Of a stretch of DNA of 64,000 bases, positions 1 to 10,636 are shown in pieces. A program made the position numbers and the translations under genes. The notes under the pieces were generated by a model. The model saw only the letters and a list, made by a program, of their open reading frames with translations, had not been told where the DNA came from and searched no databases. This DNA is from Straminergon stramineum (Eukaryota > Streptophyta > Bryopsida > Hypnales > Calliergonaceae): NCBI GenBank assembly GCA_963920665.1, contig OY987267.1, positions 24,924,001 to 24,988,000 on the forward strand, read 5' to 3'. How positions within the stretch are numbered: position 1 is the stretch's first letter; the number at the start of each line of letters is the position of its first letter.

Positions 1-1023
1 TGACACAAGCATATTTCGAGTTGCAACATGAAACACCTCATATGACCAAATTTCTGTTTCACGAATTCGGAAGGGTGTTTGATCTTTATCTAAACCGCCT
101 TTGTTTACCGGGTGATAATGAACATCGTAGTTTGGCCCATGTTGTACATCGGTTTTGTGGTACATACCGTTGGCCAAATCTAGATGAACATTTTCGTCAT
201 TCATATTAGATGATTAGTATAGTAATATTAGTATTTCAAGAGGCTATATAGACATGTAGAATTACTTGAGGAATATAGAGTTGAACGGAAATGTAATGAT
301 GTGTGCAATTAGCCAAATGTGCACACCATATAGTATATAGCAAGTTTTGAATCAACAGTGTATGGCAATATATATGTAATTGAATACATTTTGAATTGTT
401 CGTTCTGTTTGTATTTGTATTGATTGAGACATTTTTAAATAGAAAATATAAACAATTTTATTTATTTATTTGAGTTTTGATGATGTACATACTCATATTT
501 CAAAAAATGTGGATAAGGATGCAAAAATTGAAGGTACAAAAATATTTCGCAAGAAATTTTTAATTAGAAAAAGGATAGCAATGAAACACAAATGAAATCT
601 TGTTGGTCAAATTCTAAATGAGATCAAAATTTATTCAAACATGCAAGAAAATTAAATAAAAAAACAATGCCTAATTGCCTATGAGGCTATGAATAATATA
701 TTTTCATAGAATTTTTCTTCAAAACTGTCGGAGAAAATTAGGAAAATGTTTACAAATATGTGGTGTGGACAATTGAACATAAAAAGAAATCTTCTTAAAA
801 TTTGTAGAAGCAGAAACAAAATTAGTATAATATTATAATTTATACATGTTAAGTTTTTTACAATCCTCATTTCATTTTTATGGATGGGAAATTTAAAATA
901 ACTTGAAGATTAAGGGCAAACAAGATGGTCGATTGACCAAGGAATATTTATTTACTTATTTTTTATTGAATGTCATAGAGCTTCAAAATTGACAATTTTC
1001 CTCCATTAATGATAAAAATTGTT
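1..1023. other. AT-rich DNA, no supported gene
   Basis: No recognisable gene. A 62-codon frame at 21-209 (plus strand) resembles no family I know. The rest is AT-rich with many stops in all frames. Confidence 0.4.
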
Positions 1024-1027
1024 TTAA

Positions 1028-1947
1028 CCCCTAAAGTTCCTTGACTATACTCTCACCAAAAATGCTCTAAAACTACCATTTCTACTACAAGCACCAAATT
1101 TTAGAAAAATATCATTTTTTGACACATGTAACCATAGGATCTTGTAATACTCTAGTTTGATAATATTTGGAAAAAATTTCAGAAATTTCCACCATGTAGA
1201 TTGCAAGATATTAGCGTTTGAAATGGTGAAGATCTTTTTTTTGGCCCCGCAAAAAACCAAGCAGCTCCACTTCACAAGGTCAAATCATTATTAGAAAATG
1301 TCCAAAATGGTTGTCCTTTGGAATCATTCTTCAGGGCAAGTTGGCTACATACATTAAAATTTTCAAATCATTTGGAGTTGTACAACATATAGGAAAAAAA
1401 TAGTAAGTAGAAAGAAATAGAGAATGATTCATAATACTAAATTGTTAATAAATTAATTAAAAAATTAAAAAATTCCAATACAAATGGTGGAATTGTTGTT
1501 ATAAAAAATCTACATCCAATCACATTATTTTTTTTCAAAACTACTAAAATCTCAATAACTTAAAGGACTTCAAAGTTATTTTTGGTGTAGGGATTCCATA
1601 ACTACCTGCAAACTAAAAAGCCTCATAACTTTCATCTCAACTATTGAAATGCAATGCTTCAAAGCTTTTTGAGTGCATATAAATCTGAAGAACAAATTTT
1701 AAATTTTTATTTTTAAAAAAAGTAAATTTTTCAAATGTACCTGGATTGCCCGAGTTGAGAAACAAACAACATATTATGCAATAACTTTTGACTCATATTT
1801 TCAATTGTCATGAAATTTGTGCATATGAAAGATATTCCTTGTCCCCACATTCTATTAAAATTTCAGCCCAAAATATGGAAATTTCCACTCACATGCACTT
1901 GCCCAAAATCAATCCGTTGCCAAAATCAACATTTGGTCCTTTAGGGG
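1028..1947 (+). mobile_element. TTAA-flanked TIR element, copy A
   Basis: A 920-bp unit bounded by TTAA on both sides (1024-1027 and 1948-1951). Terminal inverted repeats are CCCCTAAAG at the left and CTTTAGGGG at the right. The interior matches copies B (25270-26215) and C (51796-52732, opposite strand), for example around the phrases ACCATAGGATCTTGT and TTTCAGAAATTTCCACC. No transposase frame is visible, so it would be non-autonomous. Outside TTAA no further flanking duplication exists, which suggests TTAA is the target site, as in piggyBac-type elements. The superfamily is inferred from this alone. Confidence 0.75.
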
Positions 1948-1951
1948 TTAA

Positions 1952-2432
1952 ACTTATAGTAATACTTCCAATTTTGACATTCATGCACACATAGGATATG
2001 TAATGCCACATTAACACATTACACATATGACATATTCATGATTTTGTTTTCATATAATCTTTGACAATTTCCTTCAATAAATTGCCATAATTGGAAAATT
2101 TTGAGCAATTTCGTCTTCAAATTTTACTTTTGTTTTAGCTTCTAAGAGCATCCTTTGTAAGGGACTAAGGGCAATCCCTATCTCTATGTCCATGAATTTC
2201 ATTTGAATAGGAAAAAGAACTCCCCATCAAGGTTCTCTGTCACTAAATTTTTAAGAAATGAATGCCCAATTCTAAATTCTCTATCAAGGGTTTGGAGGTG
2301 AAATTTATGGGGTTTTGTTTTTTTTTAATTACAAATTTAGGGAAATCAAAGGTTACTTCCCTACAAATTTAAAGTAGAGTAATATTAGTGGTGTAGAACT
2401 TCCTTGTTCTGATTTTTATGATTTTCATCTAG
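1952..2432. other. AT-rich spacer
   Basis: I see no gene, repeat boundary or RNA here. Confidence 0.4.
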
Positions 2433-2440
2433 AATTCTAT

Positions 2441-2769
2441 AAAGACATGGAGACAATTTGTCAATTTGTGAATCTGGTCGGGGCGGTCGGGGCAGCGGAT
2501 GGGGAGGACATGGCGGTCGGGGCGGACGGTCAGTGGAAGACGGTCGGGGGTTTGGGCGGATGGGCAGGGGCGGACAGGTGGGGCGGACAGGCGGACAGAA
2601 CCGTCGATCAGGGTGGACGGGAAGTGACGGACGGTCGGGGCGGACGGGCGAACGGTCCAAGCGGACGGCGGGAACGTCTATTAGTCCGCTTGTCATCGGA
2701 CGTTGTGGACCCCGCGTCTGCATTCAGACATCCGGACGTCCGAGACGTCCGAACGTCTTGTCAACCCTA
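2441..2769. mobile_element. GC-rich decayed hAT-like remnant (W)
   Basis: A GC-rich block of repeated GGTCGGGGCGGACGG-like motifs ends at the right in GACGTCCGAACGTC followed by TTGTCAACCCTA. This resembles the ends of element H (CGTCCG-rich, then TGACAACCCTG). Candidate 8-bp flanking duplications are AATTCTAT (2433-2440) and CATTCTAT (2770-2777), 7 of 8 matching. The left terminus has lost clear similarity to the right one, so the boundary is tentative. It encodes nothing: the Gly/Arg- and Pro-rich frames across it are by-products of the repeat. Confidence 0.45.
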
Positions 2770-2779
2770 CATTCTATCC

Positions 2780-4792
2780 TAGCGTTATAGTTTTTATCTT
2801 GTTATCCTTTCTTCAATCTGAGCCACCAAGTGGACCCGCAGGAATTGATCTGCTGTATATCCAGCTTTCCGGTGTTGTCTTGTGTGTGTGTAAAAGAGTG
2901 AGAGAGGAGGAGGAAAGGAGGAATCCGGATCTGAGGGGACCCAGATCTGATTTGTGAGGAATGTTTGTGACAGAATCTAGACTAGTGACTTTGGTCTTGA
3001 GTACGTGCCTTTAAATTACCGGAACGGGAATCCGATTAGGAGTGGTAGGGGCGCGAGTCCGGATTACCAGGGAGGGTTCCGTGCGGAGATAAGCAACCGC
3101 AAGTGGAAGAAAACCCCATATCACTTATCGGAGGGTCAGCCAAACCCTAGAATCAGTCTAGCAAATAGCTTACAATCCCTAGACCTGTTCTGGTTTTTGT
3201 TGGTCTGTCGTTGTAGAGGGAAAGTCTAGAGACGGCTCTGTGTGACCTGCCTTTCGGATTGGCCATCCGGAGAGTTGTGAGAGTGCTTCCGGTGTCGCGC
3301 CCCTTATTGGCACTTACCACCTTAAGCTCACTTTCCAAACACTTAACACCTTACTGCCACCAAGGTTCACGCTCCCCTAACACTGCACATGCCACGCACC
3401 CACAATGTTAGGTTCCAACTCAAGTCACGGGGTTCCCCATTCCTCCGTGACTCCCAATCCTTTCCTTCCAATACTTAACTCCCACAAGACATCGGGCATG
3501 TCATTTGATGACATGGGGCGGAACTTCCATTGATGTCCAAGCACTCGGTGAGGCACTACTCCCACCGATGCTAACCGCCCTTGAATGGGACCCAACTCCC
3601 TAGTAGGCCCAACCCAACTCATTTCGGGACTCACTAATCGGGACTCACCAAACGGGACTCACACCATGGCCTAGTGTGGAGTGGGACACCACCCAACTGG
3701 TATCAAGGAGTGCACAAGCACTCCATGGTAACACACAAGTGGTGGTGAGGCTCCAACACTAGCCTCACCACCCAGGGCCACTTAGGCTCACCATGGCACC
3801 ATCCGGGAGGGAGGAGGGAGACCACCCCTCCTCATAGTACTCTCTGCAGGATTCGGCAGCCCCCCTCCCCTTGTATGTCAAGGGGGAATCCCAAACACGC
3901 TTTGGTTTTGAAAGACCACCCCGTTTCTCCCGATTCGCACTAGTTTGGGACTCCCGAACTTCCACCCGGCATAACTTTGCGGTCCGGGATCCAAATCGCA
4001 CATGCGACCCCATTTTCGACATCTACGCGACGCATAGATGCCGATGAAATACTCACTTGCTCCATTCGGACAAGTACTCGCAGAGATATCGCCCTCCAAA
4101 GATTCGGGACACTCCCGGCGCGGTCAGGGCACTCCCGGCGCGACCGGGACACCCCCAACTTTGAACGCCCATAACTTTTGATTCGCAAGTCCAAATCACG
4201 CGTTCTTTGGACGGTTAGAAGCGTCTTCTCAAGACCTTTCCAAGCATGTATCATATGCCCCCAGATTCTTCCGGATTAGAGCGCTACATCGCTCTGATCG
4301 CTCGGGACTCCTAGTCCCCTCACCTCATCTCTTGCAAGGCTTGGGGAGTCACCCCCAATGTCCCCCTTGCTCACCAAGGTGGCACGGGCACGCCTTGTGA
4401 TGAAGATCGTGACATCCGGTCTGACCAGGGCAACAATTGTATTAAGTGTGTGTTTTGTTGTTTTGAGAGAGGAGAGAGTGTGAGGAATACAAGTGGCGAG
4501 TCCCTATCCCTTTATACAATCAAAGGTAGACCCTTTGAGGGTAAAACAGAGGTAACAAAAATCGATTTGTGTGAGTGTGTAAGCAAAAAGACGGATCCGG
4601 ATTGAGTTCCGAAAGGCTAAAGAATCCGAAAAGTAGGAACGAGAGCGATTCCGGATTGACATCCTGAAAGAGAGCGCTTAAATAGATAAAACGGATAATC
4701 GGAGCTTGAAGTAACATACTAGAATCCCCTAGGACAATATTTCGAGTTAGTTTACACGTTTGGGTGTTGTAAACGGTACTTATCGCACACTA
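2780..4792. mobile_element. CCGGA-rich LTR-like block Y, interrupted
   Basis: Two pieces, 2780-3292 and 4420-4792, become continuous when the insertion at 3293-4414 is removed. The stretch 4505-4792 is closely repeated at 23097-23405. Both copies end in a run resembling CACACTACGTGTACGACA, i.e. the CA end expected of an LTR. In this copy the coding sequence of the SWIM pseudogene starts at the next base, so Y probably landed in that gene. The left end is unresolved; a TG at about 2830 preceded by CCAAG (compare GCAAG after 4792) is only a weak candidate. Confidence 0.45.
3293..4414 (-). mobile_element. Solo-LTR-like insertion with TCCGG duplication (S)
   Basis: A 1122-bp insertion beginning TGTCGCGCCCC and ending GATCGTGACA, flanked by TCCGG at 3288-3292 and 4415-4419. 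TG..CA ends, a 5-bp duplication and no coding capacity fit a solo LTR. Read on the minus strand it starts TGTCACGATC, so that orientation is more likely. GC content is well above the flanks and it contains short direct repeats such as CACTCCCGGCGCG (about 4111-4145). No internal domain or partner LTR is present in the window. Confidence 0.75.
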
Positions 4793-6732
4793 CGTGTACG
4801 ACAGCAAGATCAGGAGCGCTCCTATCTACTTCACTGGACAACATCTCTAAATAGACACACTGAGAAGCTCATTCACTTAGAGTTCCAAGAAACTCACAAG
4901 ATGCTTTGTAAACAATACAAGGATGCAAAGTCGATGGTAGAAGCAGAAGAAAGATATTTAGGAATCAAAGGTTGGTGGCTCTCTTCAAGAGTTGCATCAG
5001 AGGACTTTCTTTGAGAATTAGATGATTGGTTGGGTTTCTGGCACTTCCGATATCAACAATGGGGTCGATTTCTTGAATTGGTAAGGCATACACCTCTTCA
5101 AATTTCTATTTCCCTTTTCAATTGGCCCAATTTCTATTCACTTGCAAGCTCTTTTAATGTCCAAAATGTATGTGTTTTCTATTTTTTTGTTTTCCTTCAC
5201 ATGTACAGAATTTGCACAAACTTGAGCTGAATATTCAAACTTCATAGTACTAAAATTAGACTTTGGAAACTAAGAAAGCCTTACTGCATCCCTCAAAATT
5301 GTTGTTGTTGGTGCAGAACTTGAACTTGGAGGAGCTGGCTAAAATGCCTTCATGCAATTTAATAGAGACAGTTTACAACAAGTAGTTGCAAATGTCTGGG
5401 AAGAGGGGAACTTGCTTATATGTCGCCACCACAGATGACATAATGCGTGGTATTTAGCAATCAACAAATTATTGGGCATACCTCCAAGGGTATGCATCTA
5501 GCACAGGTCTCCATTTGGATGAACTTCACCTTTGAGCTACAAGATGAACCAAAAATCTAGCACAATTTGCCGAGGCTGTCACCAAACTACCAAGTGCTCA
5601 CCTATTCACTATGTGTGTTCCCCATTTAGAAGGTGAAGAAGTCCTTGGATCTTCAAAGCGCAAACTGAATCTTCCACTTGGGTTAGATGGTGACTCTCAC
5701 CGCCACGATACAATGAACTTCTTTGCACCAAAAGTTCAAAATTAATCAGTAAGAGCATGTACAGAAGCATGTGCATCAACACCAATGCCAATGTCGATAC
5801 AAGAAGTAGAACCAAGTACAATACGCCCTCACACTACTAAGGTACTTAAAACAAATTGCAACCCTTCTCTTTGGCACATTGCTAGGTGTATGAAGGAAGG
5901 AAAGACTTGTCACGGAGTTCAAGTGAAAATGAAGAAGAAATGTGGGGCCAAGATATAGAAGGCAAATAAAAGCGGAACAGTAGCACCTACCTACAATGGT
6001 TGCATGACAGAGTGCGGAACCAAGGCCATCATAAACATTGATTTCTGGTTCTACTCAGATGACCTCATGTATTGTGCAGGAGGCTCTAAGGTGAAGTGTG
6101 TTCATGACTGGCCTCCTCTTCCAATTGTCTGGCCTATTGCATGTAGGACACATCTCACCAAATCAGAGATCCTTTCTTTAGAGGAAGTAGGTTTTTAATT
6201 GCAAACTAAGAATATAGATGAACCATCGCTCCACCTCTTTAATGAAGAGAGTATAGGGAGAGGTCTATTCCTCTTTCACTCGAAGCAACTAGATAGCAAT
6301 CTACAACCATCTAATGATGACATGCACCCCATAAAGCAATTGGGAAGGACCATCCAGCAAACCCCTAATGCGCCTACAATTGACCACCGCAATAAATGGG
6401 AGATTGCACAAAACTTAAAAGTTGTCATTGAATCTATAGTTGTTATTCCATACCCTAGTTACAGTAGAGTAATTTCTCGAATGTCTGGTATCTTTCCCTA
6501 CCGGAAGGTCTATCGAATCACAATTTTGGATTTCCCTACTTGTACTTGCGAAGATTTCATCACCATGAGTACAGCTGCACTTGGTAGTAGGAAATCATGG
6601 GTAAATTGCAAACATTTGCATTATGTCTTTAGGTTCATTTGTAAGGCAAACTTTGAGGATGACAAGTATATACATGCACCAAGTCTGAGCTTTGATGAAG
6701 TGAAGCTACTTCTTGTAGGTAGCAATATATAA
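4793..6732 (+). pseudogene. SWIM zinc-finger protein pseudogene with one intron
   Basis: The 5' coding part starts directly after element Y and reads through residues such as HWTTSLNRHTEKL and, after a +1 shift, DDWLGFWHFRYQQWGRFLEL. It then meets a good splice donor, TTG/GTAAGG, at 5081. A pyrimidine-poor but plausible acceptor TTGGTGCAG ends at 5316, and coding resumes as NLNLEELAKMPSCNLIET. Downstream, in-frame stops (about 5746, 5956, 6196) and frameshifts near 5535-5560 break the frame. The last 177 codons (6199-6732) are open and hold a SWIM-type motif: C-T-C, about 22 residues, then C-K-H. SWIM domains occur in MULE-type transposases and in FAR1-like plant proteins; I see no DDE catalytic core. 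Function unknown. The N-terminus is missing. Confidence 0.6.
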
Positions 6733-7630
6733 GATATTGTATACCTACCTTGTAGTAGATAGTAAAACCACTTATGTTTAAAGGTGGATATAGAATTGTC
6801 AATTAGAGTAGTTGCAAAATATCCCAAATCCTAATTAGATTGACGTGGAAATAGTTCATGACAACCCAAGGACCACTCAACTCATACGTAAAATCACAAA
6901 CATTAAAAAAAGTATATAAGAAAGAGGTTGAATTCATCCAAACAATAGTGTAGGATGAAATGTTACAATTCTACAAATGAATCATGAAGGTGCCCCTAGG
7001 TTCCAAGGAGTACTTCACCAATAACCATATCCCCACAACATTATATGATTGATTATTAAATATCTCCAAATAAACCTTCAAAGTGCTCTTTGGTTCTAAG
7101 GAGCACTATACCAACCTCAAATTAATTAACAAAGTTTTGAGATAAACAATGCAAATTGTAATAATTTTTGTAAATTAATGTTTTGGGAAAAATGAAAAAA
7201 TGAAAAAGGCATTTTTTAGGACATGTACTACAATAGTAGAGTGTGAAAAAAAAGTCATTTTTGGATGGATGATGGATGGATGATGAATGGATGATGAATG
7301 GATGATTTGGATGAAGTTCATTTATACATAAGATCTATAGTTGTGAAATCATCTTGTTGCAAGAAATGCTAGTCCTTCATTGATGCCCTTCATACAACAT
7401 TTGATTGCAAATTGATTATTTTGAATAAAACTTATACAAAAAAAACTTTATAAATTTTTCTATTCTTTGTTTCTGAGTTCTGACATTACTATATTTAGGT
7501 TTGACAAGCCTATTTATTACTTTGACATGTCTATTTTTAATAAACATCCTCATAGTGAGCACTCAAATCTAATCTTTTGTTGCTCAATGCTCAACGCTAA
7601 TTGCTCCTTGGTCATATTCTAGCATCGTTG
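6733..7630. repeat. Spacer with GGATGATGGAT microsatellite
   Basis: No gene seen. At about 7262-7315 lies an imperfect run of GGAT and GATGAATG units. The remainder is AT-rich. Confidence 0.5.
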
Positions 7631-9200
7631 GGACGAGCACAAGTGAGGCCCCAAATCTCTCGGAGAAAATTTCGATGCAATGTACCTACTATTATCCTCT
7701 TATATGTCAATCTTTGTCTATTGACTTTAGAGATTTTACATAGTTCTATGCTTAAAAAAATCCTATCAGAAACGGATGTTCTACTTTATTGACAAAAGCC
7801 TACTATGTGCATGATGTAAAGGTACATGGACAATGGTGTGACTTAGAATGCCCTCTTGTGATATGAGACATATTTGGTGAATGTTGTCCATAGTTGTCTT
7901 CTCAAAATAGACAAGGTTGGTGAATGTTGTCTATGTTTACCTTCACAAAATAGACAAATATATGTAAATACATATACTTTGGGTAAACTTGGAAGAAATT
8001 GAACCAATAAGGTGTGGATTTGCTTTGCATTTTAAGTACATAGAACTCTGTAGGATACTAAGTTTGTTCCTAATTAAAGTTTTGTTTAGCTTCTAATGGA
8101 TTTGATAAGAACCTAATTGATTGGGATGTATGATAGGCACCCCCCAAATGGCACTTGACCTTAAACCGCCATCTTCAAACTATGTACATTTCCAAAACCA
8201 ATTATGTACGTATGTGGAAGAAATGCTTTAGAAACAAACTTTGACCCTCCATAACTTTTACATAATGTATCCATATGGCGGGTTCTTTGGTGCATTAGAA
8301 CCTCCTTTCACTTGCCAACAAGACAATATGAGATTTTGAAGAGCCGAATAACAATAACTAGACATAGTATCAATTTGTGGCACTTTTAGGTTTACCCACC
8401 TTACCACAATAACTAGTTTTCTAGACCTCTCTTTTATGTACTAGTCACATGACTTGCACTCTAAATGGATATTCTAGAAATAACTTACTTTGAATACAAA
8501 GTAATTTTGATATTGGATTCTAATATTCTAGAAACCAATAGATATATTTTTATAAAGACTGTTTTGCCATGAGTTCATGATTTATCTTCCCACCCACCCT
8601 CCCATTTGTCAATAAGAATTCTACTTTGGGGGAGAAAGTTTTGACTTCTAAGTTAAAGATAGAGATGGTTTGTACTTGTACTAATACCACGTACCATATG
8701 GGAATTTAAAAAGCCATTGTAACAATTGGTGATTTGCATTGGTTTGGGAATGAGTTTTTCAGATTTTGGGGTAGCCCATTGGGTTGGAATTTATTTCCAA
8801 TACAATTTGGAAATTGGTAGTTCAAGTAGGAATTACCTTCATATATGAGGCCATATCCACCTAAAATATGGCATCACTAAAATTATCAATAGATATAGTT
8901 GTGATTAAGAAACATGGTTGCATAAAAAATACTATTTATTTTTTCAGCCATGTGGCATGTATGTATAGGCCCATCAATGAGGCCCATACATTTTTTTAGC
9001 TATCATCCTCTAGCAATGAGTGTTGAGTTCATACTCAGATGCTAGCACACAATGCACTATTTTTTTGGTGTGTGGGCTTTTATTCTAAATATATTAGGCA
9101 ACCTCAAGGCTTCTTCTTCCTCTCGATCTAATGGTGTGAATACTCACATCTTGGAATAGTTGGAGATTAATCCTTGAAGGAAGTGGCCCCATGACTAAAG
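7631..9200 (+). repeat. Dispersed repeat L, copy 1
   Basis: Directly repeated at 49057-50757 with many shared blocks, for example the segment starting GGGACGAGC and one containing GATTTTGGGGTAGCCCATTGG. It includes two tandem units of about 43 bp (7870-7960, core TTGGTGAATGTTGTC); copy 2 has three. Copy 1 carries a MITE at 8131-8401 that copy 2 lacks. No protein frame is conserved between the copies, so this is a non-coding dispersed repeat of unknown type. Confidence 0.8.
8131..8401 (+). mobile_element. 271-bp TA-flanked MITE
   Basis: TA is present at 8129-8130 and 8402-8403. The orthologous position in the paralogous repeat copy has a single TA (49593-49594), which is the empty site. The right end TTTACCCACCT and left end GGCACCCCCCAAATGGCAC are imperfectly inverted. 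A relative lies at 59058-59296. TA duplication fits the Tc1/mariner (Stowaway-like) group, inferred only from the target site. Confidence 0.8.
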
Positions 9201-9372
9201 TTAAAAACACCAAATTAGACAATTTTGCACTTGGCTAAGTGCAATGGCCATATATACTACTATTCACTAAAACAGTGTTTTCACAAAAATTGGTTACCTC
9301 CCACTGTTTCAAAAACTACTGCCTTCCATTCAAATGTGTTTTACTTCAATTATGCATTCAATTTTTACATGG

Positions 9373-10103
9373 GGGTCATTACAAGAAACATTGGTCCTAT
9401 TCTCCATCACAATTGAAGTGATGTTGTTATCACCGGCTCTAACTTTTGAAGCACAAGTCCGATGAACAAAAAAATTCTACAAGAGATGTCTAACTTGATG
9501 GTAATAAGATCCTTTATTTTTTATAAATTTTAAGAAATTATTTTATATTAAAATTTTCATCTTGTTAATTTGTCACACTTTGAGATTTAGGGGGTTTCAC
9601 TACATTTAGAGTACCCAAATTGAATGATCTAGAGTTGAAATTTTGGTAGTCTATTCCCACACTAGGTGAGCATATGCCTACTAAGGGGCATCTAAAAATA
9701 CATTATTTTATGTCCTCTAGGCCCATACAAATAGGGCTCCCTTGCACAAGCATTTATGAACATTGAAAATGGTTTCAACTTCATTTTTTTGGTGAAATTT
9801 GATCACCATCAAGTCCTCACAAATGGCCAATTTTTAGTTTTTCTAGTTCATGATTCTATATTTAGCATTAATTTATATTTCATTAGATCTATTTTATGTG
9901 ACAATTTGTCTTTTTTTTTTCTCAAAGTACGGTTCTAGTACTTGCAAGTGGTCAATAATACTTGTACCGGTACTTTCAATCATTGATTTTTCCAATCTAC
10001 AGTTGTGATAGTTCCGCTACTTAGTACTTGTAGTACTCTGGGTTTGAAATCCAAATTTTGCTAAAAGCCTACATGAAACACACAATGTTTCTTGCAATGA
10101 CCC
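9373..10103 (+). mobile_element. TIR element of the GGGTGATTGC family, copy 1
   Basis: A 731-bp unit with inverted ends GGGTCATTACAAGAAACATT and AATGTTTCTTGCAATGACCC. Related units lie at 56549-57267 and 59890-60647. ATGG occurs directly outside both ends here, but the other copies do not share this pattern, so the target-duplication length is unresolved. No transposase frame. Confidence 0.7.
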
Positions 10104-10483
10104 ATGGGGATGCACTTTTGATTACTTCTAAGTGCAATGAGTAGGAATTTGCACTTCCTTCATCTCCATTATTCTTAGTGTTTCTTTATTTTAGTCATTA
10201 AGTGCTATATTCTATGATTCTATTGATATCATTTTTTTTTCATGCCAATATCACTTGAAAAGCAAAAAATGACTACAGTCATCCAAAAATTTATTTATAA
10301 AATCGAAATGAATTGGAAAGAATGTCCAATACCTTCTCATTTCTAATTTCTGATCCACATAATACAAAAAAACCCCACTCCGACATTGATGAGAGATTTT
10401 GCAAAGAAACTAAGAACTTCTATATTTCCACACATTGTACAATATCGTCACATGTACTACTATTGAATTTGATGTACTACATT
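10104..10483. other. AT-rich spacer
   Basis: No gene or repeat recognised. Confidence 0.35.
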
Positions 10484-10636
10484 CACTAGAAGAAAACCGT
10501 GGAGATTTCAACACAATCAACTTGATGTTTTTGTTTTGTATAATGCAAATTTTGTGTTGAACTTGATTTTTATGCATTATACAAAACAAAAACATCAAGT
10601 TGATTGTGTTGAAATATCCACGGTTTTCTTCTAGTG
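10484..10636. mobile_element. CACTA-type foldback MITE forming a long hairpin
   Basis: Arms 10484-10547 and 10573-10636 are 64 bp each, inverted, with one mismatch, around a 25-bp loop. The termini read CACTAGAAGAAAACCG and CGGTTTTCTTCTAGTG, a typical plant CACTA (En/Spm) end. It is flanked by the 3-bp duplication ATT (10481-10483; 10637-10639), the length expected for CACTA elements. It is far too short to encode a transposase. Transcribed, either strand would fold into a near-perfect stem. Confidence 0.9.

Noticed and set aside
2385..2790. Gly/Arg-rich and Pro-rich frames of 110 codons
   Set aside because: They come from overlapping GGTCGGGGCGGACGG repeats in a hAT-like remnant and exist in several frames at once.
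9367..10107. ATGG as a 4-bp target duplication for the GGGTGATTGC family
   Set aside because: Seen only at copy 1; copies 2 and 3 have different flanks.
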